This document shows, piece after piece, positions 16,138-24,794 of a DNA stretch of 64,000 nt. Source of the DNA: Ectothiorhodospiraceae bacterium. GTDB lineage: Bacteria; Pseudomonadota; Gammaproteobacteria; HK1. Under the pieces are notes generated by a model that was given only the letters and a program-made list of their open reading frames with translations, made no database searches and was not told the DNA's origin. Position 1 is the first letter of the stretch. Each line of letters begins with the position of its first letter. A program made the position numbers and the translations under genes. The DNA lies in assembly GCA_024234875.1 (NCBI GenBank), contig JACKNM010000013.1, positions 1 through 64,000 on the forward strand, read 5' to 3'.

Positions 16138-18420
16138 ATGTCCGAGGGCAACGGTCAGGCCAAGAACGGTGGCGGGTTGCACTGGGTCGGCACCCGCTCG
16201 ATCCGGCCCGACGGTGTCGACAAGGTCACCGGTCGGGCGAATTTCGGTGCCGACTTCTTCATGCCGGGAATGCTCACCGGCCGGGTGCTGCGCAGCCCCC
16301 ACCCGCACGCGCGGATCCGGTCGATCGACGCCTCCAAGGCGTTGGCGCTGCCGGGGGTGAAGGCGGTCGTCACCTGTGACGACATGCCGGACATCCCGGC
16401 CGAGGAGGCGTTCGTCGGCGAGGGTCCGATGAACTTCCGCGACCTCTCCCGGAACTGCCTGGCACGCGGCAAGGCGCTCTACGACGGTCACGCGGTGGCC
16501 GCGGTGGCAGCCACCACGGCCGCCATCGCCGAGCAGGCGCTCGGCCTCATCGAGGTCGACTACGAGGTGCTGCCGCACGTCATCGACGTCGAGGCGGCGA
16601 TGCGCCCCGACGCCCCGGTGCTGCACGACGACGTGTTCACCCAGGGTGTCGACCCGGCGCCGACCAGGCCGTCGAACGTCGCCAAGCGGGTGCAGACCGG
16701 GCACGGCGACCTCGACGCCGGCTTCGCCGCGGCGGACGTGGTGGTCGAGCGCCACTTCACCACCAAGCCGGTGCACCAGGGCTACATCGAGCCGCATGCG
16801 TGCGTGGCGAGCGTCTCCGAGGACGGCCAGACCACCATCTGGGGCAGCAGCCAGGGTCACTTCATGATCCGCGCCTACGTGGCCAAGTTGCTGGCCATGG
16901 ACATCTCCGAGATCCGGGTCATCCCGGCGGAGATCGGCGGCGGCTTCGGGGGCAAGACGCTGGTCTACCTCGAGCCGGTGGCAGTCCTGCTGTCACGCAA
17001 GTCCGGCCGACCGGTGAAGATGGTGATGTCGCGCGAGGAGGTCTTCCGCGCCACCGGCCCGACCTCGGGCACCGCGATCCGCGTCAAGATCGGCGCCAAG
17101 AAGGATGGCACCATCACCGCCGCCGAGGCCGAGTGCAAGTACCAGGCGGGCGGGTTCCCGGGCTCGCAGGTGCACGCCGCGGCGATGACCGGCTTCGCCT
17201 GCTACAGCCTCGCGAACGTGCGCATCATCGGCTGGGACGTGTGTGTGAATCGCCCGCGTTGCGCCGCCTACCGCGCCCCGGGCGCGCCGATGGCCGCGTT
17301 CGCGATCGAGAGCACCGTCGACGAGGTGGCCGAGAAGATCGGGATCGACCCGATCGACCTGCGTCTGAAGAACGCCGCGAAGAGCAACTCGCAGTCGTCC
17401 TACGGGCCGCAGTTCCGCGAGATCGGCTACATCGAGACGCTGAAGGCGGCGAAGGAGCACCCGCACTACAAGGCCCCGCTCGGGCCGAACCAGGGTCGGG
17501 GCATCGCCTCGGGCTTCTGGTTCAACATCGGCGGCGAATCCAGCGCGGCCATCAACGTCAACGAGGACGGGACGGCGGTGGTCGCCACCGGCAGCCCGGA
17601 CATCGGTGGCTCGCGCGCCTCGATGGCGCTGATGGCCGCCGAGGTGTTGGGCATCGACCAGGCGCGGATTCGGCCGATCGTGGCCGACACCGCGTCGATC
17701 GGCTACACGTTCCTCACCGGCGGCTCGCGCGTGACCTTCGCCACCGGCATGGCGGTGGTGGAATCGGCCAAGCAGGTGGTCCAGCAGCTGCGCGAGCGGG
17801 CGGCGAAGATCTGGGACATCGACGTCGACGCGGTGGAGTGGAAGGACGGCGAGGCACGCCCGGCGGGCAGCAACGCCGGCCGGTTCGAGCCGCTGAGCCT
17901 GAAGGATCTGGCCGCGATGGCGGGGAAGACCGGCGGCCCGATCATCGGGCGCAGCGCGCTCAACGCGCAGGGCGCCGGCCCCGGTTTCGGCACCCACATC
18001 TGTGACGTCGAGATCGACCGCGAGACCGGGAAGGTCACCATCGTGCGCTACACCGCGGTGCAGGACGTCGGCAAGGCGATCCACCCCTCCTACGTCGAGG
18101 GTCAGATCCAGGGCGGCGTGGCCCAGGGGATCGGTTGGGCCCTCAACGAGGAGTACATCTACGGCGACGACGGTCGACTGCAGAACCCGGGCTTCCTCGA
18201 CTACCGGATGCCGGTGGCCTCGGATCTGCCGATGATCGACGCGGTGATGGTGGAGGTGCCGAACCCGGCGCACCCCTACGGCGCCCGCGGCGTCGGCGAG
18301 GTGCCGATCGTGCCCCCGATGGCGGCGGTGGCGAACGCCATCTACCGCGCGGGCGGGGTGCGGATGCCCGACCTGCCGATGTCGCCGCCGCGGCTGCTCG
18401 CGGCCCTCGACGGCGACTGA
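16138..18420 (+). CDS. Molybdenum hydroxylase, molybdopterin-binding large subunit
   Basis: The catalytic subunit of about 760 residues, carrying the molybdopterin cytosine dinucleotide cofactor. IGGGFGGKTLVYLEP near residue 265 and the catalytic Glu in GARGVGEVPIVPP near residue 725 are conserved. The active-site loop reads CAAYRAPGAP, so it lacks the AYXCSFR loop of true CO dehydrogenase. It is one of the many purine/aldehyde/aromatic hydroxylases of this family whose substrate cannot be read from sequence. Start: the ATG at 16138 sits about eight bases after GAGGAG; an ATG at 16132 overlapping the upstream stop is the alternative. The MoaD-like gene follows after ten bases. Confidence 0.93.
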   Translation: MSEGNGQAKNGGGLHWVGTRSIRPDGVDKVTGRANFGADFFMPGMLTGRVLRSPHPHARIRSIDASKALALPGVKAVVTCDDMPDIPAEEAFVGEGPMNFRDLSRNCLARGKALYDGHAVAAVAATTAAIAEQALGLIEVDYEVLPHVIDVEAAMRPDAPVLHDDVFTQGVDPAPTRPSNVAKRVQTGHGDLDAGFAAADVVVERHFTTKPVHQGYIEPHACVASVSEDGQTTIWGSSQGHFMIRAYVAKLLAMDISEIRVIPAEIGGGFGGKTLVYLEPVAVLLSRKSGRPVKMVMSREEVFRATGPTSGTAIRVKIGAKKDGTITAAEAECKYQAGGFPGSQVHAAAMTGFACYSLANVRIIGWDVCVNRPRCAAYRAPGAPMAAFAIESTVDEVAEKIGIDPIDLRLKNAAKSNSQSSYGPQFREIGYIETLKAAKEHPHYKAPLGPNQGRGIASGFWFNIGGESSAAINVNEDGTAVVATGSPDIGGSRASMALMAAEVLGIDQARIRPIVADTASIGYTFLTGGSRVTFATGMAVVESAKQVVQQLRERAAKIWDIDVDAVEWKDGEARPAGSNAGRFEPLSLKDLAAMAGKTGGPIIGRSALNAQGAGPGFGTHICDVEIDRETGKVTIVRYTAVQDVGKAIHPSYVEGQIQGGVAQGIGWALNEEYIYGDDGRLQNPGFLDYRMPVASDLPMIDAVMVEVPNPAHPYGARGVGEVPIVPPMAAVANAIYRAGGVRMPDLPMSPPRLLAALDGD

Positions 18421-18430
18421 CGCCGAGCCG

Positions 18431-18679
18431 ATGGCCCGCGTCGTCCTCGGACACGAGCTGGGCCGCCTCGCGGGCGGGGACAAGACGATCGACGTCCCCG
18501 CCCGCAACGTTCGTGAGCTGAAGGCAGCGCTCGTCGAGCGCTACCCGCAGCTCGCACCGCTTCTCGCGAGCGACGGTCTCGCCGTCGCCATCGACGGCGA
18601 CATCGTCCCCGACGCCTTCCTCGAGCCGCTGCGGCCCGACAGCGAGGTCTTCTTCCTCCCCGCCATCCGCGGCGGCTGA
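18431..18679 (+). CDS. MoaD/ThiS-like ubiquitin-fold sulfur carrier
   Basis: An 82-residue protein with a beta-grasp pattern that ends exactly in Arg-Gly-Gly. The C-terminal diglycine is the residue pair that MoaD and ThiS thiocarboxylate. The segments VRELKAALVERYPQL, VAIDGDIVPD and SEVFFLPAIRGG follow the MoaD layout. It begins ten bases after the molybdenum hydroxylase large subunit, so it is probably cotranscribed. It could feed molybdopterin synthesis for that enzyme, or serve as a dedicated sulfur donor. No MoaE or activating E1-like partner is nearby. Confidence 0.85.
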   Translation: MARVVLGHELGRLAGGDKTIDVPARNVRELKAALVERYPQLAPLLASDGLAVAIDGDIVPDAFLEPLRPDSEVFFLPAIRGG

Positions 18680-18714
18680 GCGCGAGACCTCACCGCCCCA
18701 CCCCCACCCGCCGC

Positions 18715-19449
18715 TCAGCGCAGCACGATGTAGGCCCCGAGCACCGCCAGGCTGACCATCAGCGCGCGGCGGAACGCCGTCTCCGACAGTCGCCGCCGAA
18801 TTCGCTGTCCGACCACCATGCCGGCGACCGCCGGCACCAGACCGACCGCCGACAGCAGACCGAGCTCCGCGCTCAGCAGGCCGGCGCCGCGCAGCGCGAC
18901 CGCGAGGGCGACGGTGGACAGGGTGAACAGCATCCCCATCGCCTGCACCAGGACGTCGCGCGGGAGCCCGATCCCCTGCAGGTAGGGGACGCCGGGGAAC
19001 ACGAAGGAGCCGGTCATCCCGGTGAGGATGCCGTTGACCGACCCGAGGACCGGCCCCACCCAGCACTCGTGGCGCGAGGGCACGCGGAGCCGCACCCCGG
19101 CGAGGCCGGTGCCGGCATAGACCACCAGCAGCACGCCGAGGAGGGTGGAGAGCGCCGCGGTGTCGATCCGCGAGAGCGCCAGAGCACCGAGCCAGACGGT
19201 CACCGTCGCGGCGGCGAGGAAGGGCCAGATTCGTCGCAGCGCGGTCGAGAACTGGCCGCCGCTGGTCGCCTGCCAGAGGTTGGTGACGAACGACGGCACG
19301 ACGAGGAGCGCCATCGCGCTCGGGAGGTCGAGGACCACGACCAGCACCGCGAGGCTGACCGTCGGCAGCCCCATGCCGACGACCCCCTTGACGATCCCGG
19401 CCGCCAGGAAGGTCGCGACGACGGCGGCGAGCACCGACGTGTCGGGCAT
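18715..19449 (-). CDS. TauE/SafE family sulfite or organosulfonate exporter
   Basis: A 244-residue integral membrane protein with about eight hydrophobic helices in two similar halves. The first half is marked by AGIVKGVVGMGLPTVSLAVL near residue 17 and the second by LGSVNGILTGMTGSFVFPGVPY near residue 135, both characteristic of TauE/SafE (DUF81). Members are thought to export sulfite, sulfoacetate or related anions. The gene is convergent with the molybdenum hydroxylase operon and is not obviously linked to it. Confidence 0.88.
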   Translation of the reverse strand: MPDTSVLAAVVATFLAAGIVKGVVGMGLPTVSLAVLVVVLDLPSAMALLVVPSFVTNLWQATSGGQFSTALRRIWPFLAAATVTVWLGALALSRIDTAALSTLLGVLLVVYAGTGLAGVRLRVPSRHECWVGPVLGSVNGILTGMTGSFVFPGVPYLQGIGLPRDVLVQAMGMLFTLSTVALAVALRGAGLLSAELGLLSAVGLVPAVAGMVVGQRIRRRLSETAFRRALMVSLAVLGAYIVLR

Positions 19450-19500
19450 GGAGCGTTCCTCCGTGTCGCGGTGGTATTCGGGCCGGCGTGGCGACCCGGC

Positions 19501-20214
19501 TCAGCCCTCCTCGCGAGCGAGGGCCGCCTCGAACAGCGGCGCCCAGCCGCGATTGGCGATCGGGCTGGCGGGGCTCGGGTGCGGCGCCACCCCGACCCGC
19601 ACCGTGTCGCCCAGCGCCGCGGTCGCCCGGTCGGCCGCGAACCGGCCGATGCCGACCACCAGCCGCACCCCGAGCGCCTCCACCACCGCGCGCAACGCGT
19701 CGTCGCAGGCCGCGTAGAGCGCCGCTCGCTCGTCGGCCGCGAGCTTGTCCGGGGTGCGATTGCGCCCACTCTCCTCCATGAACGCGAGCGGGCAGTAGTT
19801 CCAGACGAAGTAACGCGCGAAGAACCGCTCCGGCTCGCCGAAGCGCTCGCGGGCCCATCCCCACAGCCGCCGCCCGCTCACCTCGCCGCGTGGGCAGTCG
19901 AAGCCGAGCACCGGCCGTTTCGGATGCTCGGGAACGGGCGTGGTCACGCGCCCGGTGATCCCGAGCCAGTCCCGCGCCAGCTCGACGTCCCCGAACGGCA
20001 CCCCGGTCTGGACCATCCCGAACGGACCCGGGTTCATGCCGAGCAGGAGGGTGTCGCGCGGCGCGCAGCCGTAGCGCTCGAGGTAACTGCGGTGCGTTGC
20101 CCAGGCGTAGTCGAGCGGGTTGTAGACGTGGGTCACCGGCGCGGCGAAGGAAAGACGGCCGACGGCGCGGCCGAGATTGCGTGCGATGCGAACGACGCCC
20201 GCCGTCGAGCTCAT
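19501..20214 (-). CDS. smug1: SMUG1-type uracil-DNA glycosylase
   Basis: A 237-residue single-strand-selective monofunctional uracil-DNA glycosylase (UDG family 3), best known from animals. It would excise uracil and oxidised pyrimidines. Motif 1 is LLLGMNPGPFGMVQTGVPFG with the catalytic Asn. The block HPKRPVLGFDCPRGEVSG follows, then NYCPLAFMEESGRNRTP, and motif 2 is HPSPASPIANRGW. These match the animal enzyme almost word for word as I remember it. It sits at the edge of the glycan locus with a 15-base gap to the next gene, which is probably chance adjacency. Confidence 0.9.
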   Translation of the reverse strand: MSSTAGVVRIARNLGRAVGRLSFAAPVTHVYNPLDYAWATHRSYLERYGCAPRDTLLLGMNPGPFGMVQTGVPFGDVELARDWLGITGRVTTPVPEHPKRPVLGFDCPRGEVSGRRLWGWARERFGEPERFFARYFVWNYCPLAFMEESGRNRTPDKLAADERAALYAACDDALRAVVEALGVRLVVGIGRFAADRATAALGDTVRVGVAPHPSPASPIANRGWAPLFEAALAREEG

Positions 20215-20229
20215 GTCGCCATGCCTCCG

Positions 20230-21381
20230 TCAGATTCCGGCGAACAGGGTGCTCGCGGTGTCATCCCACGAGTACCCGCTCGCGCGCAGTCGCCCGGCGC
20301 GGCCGAACTCGCGCCGCGAGACCTCGTCCTCGGCCAGCTCCAGCAGCGCGGCGGCGAGCGCGTCGCGGTTCCACGGTGGGACCACCAGCCCGGTGACACC
20401 GTGGCTCACCGCCTCCGACACACCACCGACGTCGTGTGCGACCACCGGTAGCCCGCGCGCGGCGGCGTCGAGGTAGACCAGGCCGAGCCCCTCGATGCTG
20501 TCGTCGAGGTCCTCGCTGGTCATCACGAACACGTCCGCGTCGCGATACGCCTGCTCGAGTGCGTCGTCGTCGAGCGGCCCGTCCACCCGCAACTTCACCC
20601 GCGCCGCCTGCGCGAGCCCGGTCATCTCCTGCAGATAGGCGGCGTCGACGGTGGGGCCGACGACCCGATACTCGAACAGCTCGCGCTGCGCGCGCGGGAG
20701 GCGGGCCAGCGCCTCCACCACCGCGCTCTGCCCCTTGCGCGGGTGAATCCGCGCCACCGTCAACAGCACACAGCGACGCCCCTCGCCGCCCGGCGGCGTC
20801 GTGGACCCGCTCGAGCCGTTCGCCGCCCCGCGGCCGTTCGCCGCCGGCAACCGTCGAATCCCCGCGTAGGCGAGCACCGTCCTCGGCTCCATCTCCGGGA
20901 ACCGCTCCAGCAACAGCCCACGCACGTAGCGCGACACCACACCGATCCGGTCGGCCCGGTCGAGCAGCCGCCGGAACAGCGCCCGGCGATGCGCCATCGC
21001 ACAGAAGCGCTTGATCTCGGTGCCGTGGAGGGTGAGCACCAGCGGCCCCGGCGACTGCCGACGCCGCAGCTGGTAGTAGAGCCAGGTGCGCTGGGGCCCC
21101 GCCTCCGGCAGGTAGAGAATCCTGCCCGCGAGCCGGTCGCGAGCGGCCTCGAGGCGGCGCGCCAGACGCACCCGGTCACCCCAGTCCTGGGTTCCGCGCA
21201 CGTCGATCGCATGCACCGCGAACGGCCAGGCCCGGCTCGCCAGCGCCGGATCCTCCGGCGCCCACACCTCGACCTCCCTTCCTGCGCGCGCCAACGCCGC
21301 GGCCATCTCCTCGACGTAGGTCGCCGCTCCCCCGCGGCGCGGGAAGAACTCGTGGGTGAGGATGGTCACCGGGCGGGTCAC
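20230..21381 (-). CDS. GT4 family glycosyltransferase
   Basis: A 383-residue GT-B retaining glycosyltransferase. The N-terminal acceptor domain starts with LTHEFFPRRGGAATYVEEMA. The C-terminal donor domain contains TVARIHPRKGQSAVVEAL near residue 210, the EDLDDSIEGLGLVYLDAAARGLPVVA-type region with the conserved EGLGLVYLDAAA, and GVTGLVVPPWNRDALAAAL. A low-complexity Gly/Ser/Asn insert lies around residues 180-200. It is the first gene of the glycan locus on the minus strand, with a small methyltransferase-like gene upstream. The sugar and acceptor are unknown. Confidence 0.9.
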   Translation of the reverse strand: MTRPVTILTHEFFPRRGGAATYVEEMAAALARAGREVEVWAPEDPALASRAWPFAVHAIDVRGTQDWGDRVRLARRLEAARDRLAGRILYLPEAGPQRTWLYYQLRRRQSPGPLVLTLHGTEIKRFCAMAHRRALFRRLLDRADRIGVVSRYVRGLLLERFPEMEPRTVLAYAGIRRLPAANGRGAANGSSGSTTPPGGEGRRCVLLTVARIHPRKGQSAVVEALARLPRAQRELFEYRVVGPTVDAAYLQEMTGLAQAARVKLRVDGPLDDDALEQAYRDADVFVMTSEDLDDSIEGLGLVYLDAAARGLPVVAHDVGGVSEAVSHGVTGLVVPPWNRDALAAALLELAEDEVSRREFGRAGRLRASGYSWDDTASTLFAGI

Positions 21382-21426
21382 GGCGAGCGGCCTCCAGGCC
21401 GCGCAGGGCTCGAGTCCGGCACGACG

Positions 21427-22017
21427 TCAGATCTTCGGCCGAACCGTGAAAACGTAGTCGCGCACCACGTCGCGTGCTGCCTTCGGCACCGCCACCAGGC
21501 AGTCGCTGATCAGCACGACGTGGTAGGGATGACGAGCGAGCAGGTGCCCGAGGACCTCGTCCAGCGACGGCCATCTCGACGCGTCGAACGGTGGCGGCGG
21601 GGGTGCGACGAAGGCCCTCGCGTCGTCGATGAGGACGAAGTGCTGGAGACCGTGAGTCGCCACCACGTCGAGCTCGTCGAGCAGGGGGCACGCGTCCACC
21701 GGACCGAAGTGGCCACCGCCGGCGTGCGCGTCGAGCCAGAACATGGCCGGTCGATCCAGGGCACGGCAGATCTCCGGAAGGACCAGCGGCGAATCCCCGA
21801 GCAGGGCGGTGACGTTCGACAGCTCGGCCAGCCGTGCGCGAGCGTCCATGTGGTATTGCGGCGACTTCTCGACCGTCCACACCGTGCGGAACACGCCCGC
21901 GGCCCATTGGGTGGCCGCCCCCTGGTAGGTGCCGGTCTCGACGAAGGTGTCGATCGAGAACGACCGCGCCAACGAGGTCGCGAGATCGACCAGCGGCCGC
22001 ATGTGGATCCTACCCAT
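21427..22017 (-). CDS. Small methyltransferase-like Rossmann protein
   Basis: A 196-residue protein with the start of a class I SAM-methyltransferase fold: FVETGTYQGAATQWAAG near residue 25, an acidic VEKSP strand, then LDAHAGGGHFG and FVLIDDARAF. Proteins of this kind occur in polysaccharide loci and are often annotated as hypothetical or O-methyltransferase-like. The glycine motif ETGTYQG is compatible with SAM binding, but I cannot confirm activity. An internal ATG six residues in is an alternative start. It lies 45 bases upstream of the GT4 gene, so the pair may be one transcript. Confidence 0.75.
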   Translation of the reverse strand: MGRIHMRPLVDLATSLARSFSIDTFVETGTYQGAATQWAAGVFRTVWTVEKSPQYHMDARARLAELSNVTALLGDSPLVLPEICRALDRPAMFWLDAHAGGGHFGPVDACPLLDELDVVATHGLQHFVLIDDARAFVAPPPPPFDASRWPSLDEVLGHLLARHPYHVVLISDCLVAVPKAARDVVRDYVFTVRPKI

Positions 22018-22083
22018 CGAGGGCTCCCAAGACCGATGTCTCCCAGACCGACCGGACGTCCGGCCGTTCGGCTCCCGGGTCCC

Positions 22084-22701
22084 TCAACGAGGCGATTTCG
22101 AGCCAGGCGCCGGCTTGGCGGTGGTGAAGCGCCAGATCACCTGCCGCTTGTCGAAGGCGTAACGCCGGTCGAGATGATAGCCCGCGCGGATGAACAGTTG
22201 CTCGAACTCGGCCTGGTCGAACGCGTTGACCCAGCCGTTCGCATGGCGGTCAGCGAGCGCGGCCGGGAGGTCGCGTGGATTGTAACTGGTGACCACCACG
22301 TCGAACGCGGCAAACATCGCCGCGACGAGAGCCTCGGGCTCGAAGACGTACTCCAAGAGCCCGAGAGCAGCCGCCGCGCGCGCCGGCAACCGGGGCAACG
22401 GCTCGCGGTTGAGGTCGACGACGACGGTTCGGCCGTCTCGCGCCACGACGTCCACCGGCAGGTAGAGAGTGCCAGGCGCCAGGTGGGCCTCCAGCACCTG
22501 GGTGCCACAGCCGAGATCGGCGACGGCCGGCTGGTCGCGCAACCACTTCCCCGCGATGCGGGCTCGCACCGTCCAGCCCCGAGGACGCTCGTCGGCCAGC
22601 GACGACCACCGCTCGACCATCGTGCGCCGGGCGTCGATGGACTCGATCGTCGCGGCCGTGCGCTCGGCGTCGCTCAGGTCGTAGAAGTGGGATTTCGGCA
22701 T
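22084..22701 (-). CDS. Class I SAM-dependent methyltransferase-like protein
   Basis: A 205-residue protein. The SAM-binding glycine motif is VADLGCGTQVLEAHL near residue 68, followed by a second acidic strand VVVDLN and FDVVVTSYNPRDLP. It ends with a Lys/Pro-rich tail. Its likely role is methylation of a sugar or lipid in the glycan pathway, judged only from context. I place the start at ATG 22701, where the similarity to methyltransferases begins. A longer frame to 22860 would overlap the divergent glycosyltransferase start and lacks recognisable sequence. Confidence 0.75.
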   Translation of the reverse strand: MPKSHFYDLSDAERTAATIESIDARRTMVERWSSLADERPRGWTVRARIAGKWLRDQPAVADLGCGTQVLEAHLAPGTLYLPVDVVARDGRTVVVDLNREPLPRLPARAAAALGLLEYVFEPEALVAAMFAAFDVVVTSYNPRDLPAALADRHANGWVNAFDQAEFEQLFIRAGYHLDRRYAFDKRQVIWRFTTAKPAPGSKSPR

Positions 22702-22746
22702 GCGCGGGGCGAGCGAACGAATCCGGGTCGGCACGACCACTGGCCG

Positions 22747-22754
22747 AATATACT
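22747..22754. promoter_or_regulatory. AT-rich core of a possible divergent promoter
   Basis: The 157 bases between the divergent starts at 22701 and 22859 are GC-rich except for AATATACT here. Read minus it offers TATATT about 45 bases before the methyltransferase start; read plus it offers TATACT about 105 bases before the glycosyltransferase start. No convincing -35 box is seen for either. Confidence 0.3.
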
Positions 22755-22858
22755 GACCGCGTGGCACGAATGCATCCGCCGGCGGCTGGGCGCCGGCGTC
22801 GACCGCTCGGTCGCGCCTCCCGACGGCGCGGCGCGACATCACCCGGACCCGGCTGGGC

Positions 22859-24673
22859 ATGAGCTTGCTGGCGAAACTCGAGACTCTAAGGCTGCGAGGG
22901 ACGATTCTCGCCTGTCGGGCGTGGCTGCGCGCGCGGCCTCGACACTACCGCGTGCTCGTCGAGCTCGCGCGCGCCGAGCGCCAGGCCGGCCAGCGGCAGG
23001 CGGCGCTGCGCACCCTGCATCGCGCGGAGGCCGTTCGCCCATCCGGTCTCGCCACCCCGCCCGCCCGCGGAGACGGAACGCGACGCGAGGCGGCGAATGG
23101 CGCCGCTCCGAGCACCCTCCACCTCGAGGAGCTGGCCCGAGGACTCGCCTGGTCCGAGCGATTCCCCGAGGCCATCGCCGCCTACCAGGCCGCCCTCGAG
23201 CGCGACCCCACGCGCGCGGCGGCCCTCCTGCAGCTGGCGAAGCTGCTGCGCCATACCGGCCAGTGCTCGGCTGCCCTGGACGCCGTGCTGGCAGCCCATC
23301 GACTACGGCCGGACCACCGCCCGACGCAGCGCTTCCATCGCGTTCTGAGCGGCGACGATGCGGTGTATCGGCAGCACTGGCGCCCGACGGTCACGCCGAC
23401 CCCGGGCCATCGTGGCGAGCCCGGTCGGATTCTCCATCTGCTCGAGAACTCGCTGCCCCACCGTCACAGCGGCTACACCATCCGCAGTCACTACATCCTT
23501 TGCCAGCAACGTGCGTGTGGGCTCGATCCAGTGGCGCTGACCCGCGCCGGATTCCCCTGGGACATGGGTGCCACCGCGGTCGCCGGCAGCGACACCGTCG
23601 ACGGCATCGACTACCACCGCATCGAGTTTCCGGGGCAAGGCGACTACAACCACCACCCGCTCGACCGGTGGCTGGCGACCTATGCCGAGGGCGCCGCCAG
23701 GGTGGCGGAGCGCGTTCGCCCGAGCCTCCTGCATGCCGCGTCCAACTTCAAGAACGCCCTGGCCGCGCGCGCGCTCGCCGACGCCCACGACCTGCCTTGG
23801 GTCTACGAGCTCAGGGGCTTGTGGGAGGACACTCTCGTGTCCAAGGGGGTCGTCGGCGAGCAGAGCGAGCGCTACCGGTACTTTCGGGCGCTCGAGGACG
23901 AATGCCTGCAGGCGGCGGACGCGGTGGTGACGCTGTCGCAGACACTACGAGAGTCGCTCGTCGAGCGTGGCATCGCGCCGGAGAAGATCTTCGTGGTGCC
24001 GAACGGCGTGGACACCGAGGTGTTCGCGCGTCGCGACGCCCGCGACCCGGCGTTGGTCGCGGCGCTCGGACTGGGGCCCGGGCCCGTCTTCGGCTACGTG
24101 AGCTCGCTCGCTCCCTACGAGGGGCTGGACGTGCTGTTGCGGGCATTCGTGGAGATCCGCCGCGCGGTGCCCACGGCACGACTGCTGGTGGTCGGTGACG
24201 GCGAGGAGCGCACCCGACTCGAGCGCCTGTCGCTGTCGCTCGGCATCGCCGACGCGACGACGTTCACCGGTCGCGTGCCCCACGACCGCGTGCCCGACCA
24301 CTACTCCGTCATCGACGTCTTCGTGGTACCGCGGCTCCCCCACCGCGTGTGCGAGCTGGTGCCACCACTCAAGCCCTGCGAGGCGATGGCGACCGGACGC
24401 GCGATGCTGATGAGCGACGTACGGGCGCTGCGCGAGCTGGTCGAGGAGGGGCGAACCGGAATGCTCTTCCGCGCCGGCGATGCCGATGACCTCGCTCGCG
24501 CCGGAATCGCGCTCGCTTCGGATCCGGCGCTCCGCGCCGCCCTGGGCGCGGGCGCCGCGGAGTGGGTGCGGGCCAACCGCCGTTGGGCCGACCTCGTACC
24601 CGTGTACCACCAGGCCTACGCGCATGCGCGCGCCGCCCACGCCGCCAGGCGCGGCGCCGTCACCGAGACCTAG
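22859..24673 (+). CDS. GT4 glycosyltransferase with N-terminal TPR-like region
   Basis: A 604-residue fusion. Residues 1-165 are helical TPR-like repeats (for example YRVLVELARAERQAGQRQAA and FPEAIAAYQAALERDPTRAA). From about residue 180 a GT4 enzyme begins with LHLLENSLPHRHSGYTIRSH, a start typical of glycosyltransferases associated with exosortase A systems. WVYELRGLWEDTL, VVPNGVDTEVFARRD and LVPPLKPCEAMATGRAMLMS complete the donor domain. TPR modules may dock the enzyme to an assembly complex. Another protein with the same plan is encoded at 29640-31844. It converges on the GT2-GT4 fusion gene with a hairpin between. Confidence 0.9.
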   Translation: MSLLAKLETLRLRGTILACRAWLRARPRHYRVLVELARAERQAGQRQAALRTLHRAEAVRPSGLATPPARGDGTRREAANGAAPSTLHLEELARGLAWSERFPEAIAAYQAALERDPTRAAALLQLAKLLRHTGQCSAALDAVLAAHRLRPDHRPTQRFHRVLSGDDAVYRQHWRPTVTPTPGHRGEPGRILHLLENSLPHRHSGYTIRSHYILCQQRACGLDPVALTRAGFPWDMGATAVAGSDTVDGIDYHRIEFPGQGDYNHHPLDRWLATYAEGAARVAERVRPSLLHAASNFKNALAARALADAHDLPWVYELRGLWEDTLVSKGVVGEQSERYRYFRALEDECLQAADAVVTLSQTLRESLVERGIAPEKIFVVPNGVDTEVFARRDARDPALVAALGLGPGPVFGYVSSLAPYEGLDVLLRAFVEIRRAVPTARLLVVGDGEERTRLERLSLSLGIADATTFTGRVPHDRVPDHYSVIDVFVVPRLPHRVCELVPPLKPCEAMATGRAMLMSDVRALRELVEEGRTGMLFRAGDADDLARAGIALASDPALRAALGAGAAEWVRANRRWADLVPVYHQAYAHARAAHAARRGAVTET

Positions 24674-24760
24674 GAAAGGATCTGCGAGACGGCGGGCCTC
24701 CCCGCGGTTCAGGGTGCCTCGAGAGGCAAGTGCAACACGCGCCGCGAGCCGGCCGTCTCT

Positions 24761-24785
24761 GCGCAACTCCACGATGGAGTTGTGC
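24761..24785. terminator. Hairpin between convergent glycosyltransferase genes
   Basis: An 11-bp inverted repeat (GCGCAACTCCA at 24761-24771 and TGGAGTTGTGC at 24775-24785) with one mismatch and a three-base loop CGA. It sits 90 bases after one stop and 10 bases before the other, in the right place for a bidirectional terminator. There is no U-tract, so intrinsic termination is likely weak. Confidence 0.55.
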
Positions 24786-24794
24786 AGGGTTTCC

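Noticed and set aside
14790..18420. Identification of the molybdenum hydroxylase as aerobic CO dehydrogenase
   Set aside because: Gene order is cox-like, but the active-site loop is AYRAPGAP rather than AYXCSFR, so CO oxidation is not supported.
22702..22860. N-terminal extension of the methyltransferase-like protein to 258 residues
   Set aside because: The extension is Arg/Pro-rich, overlaps the divergent glycosyltransferase start codon and would leave no promoter region between the two genes.
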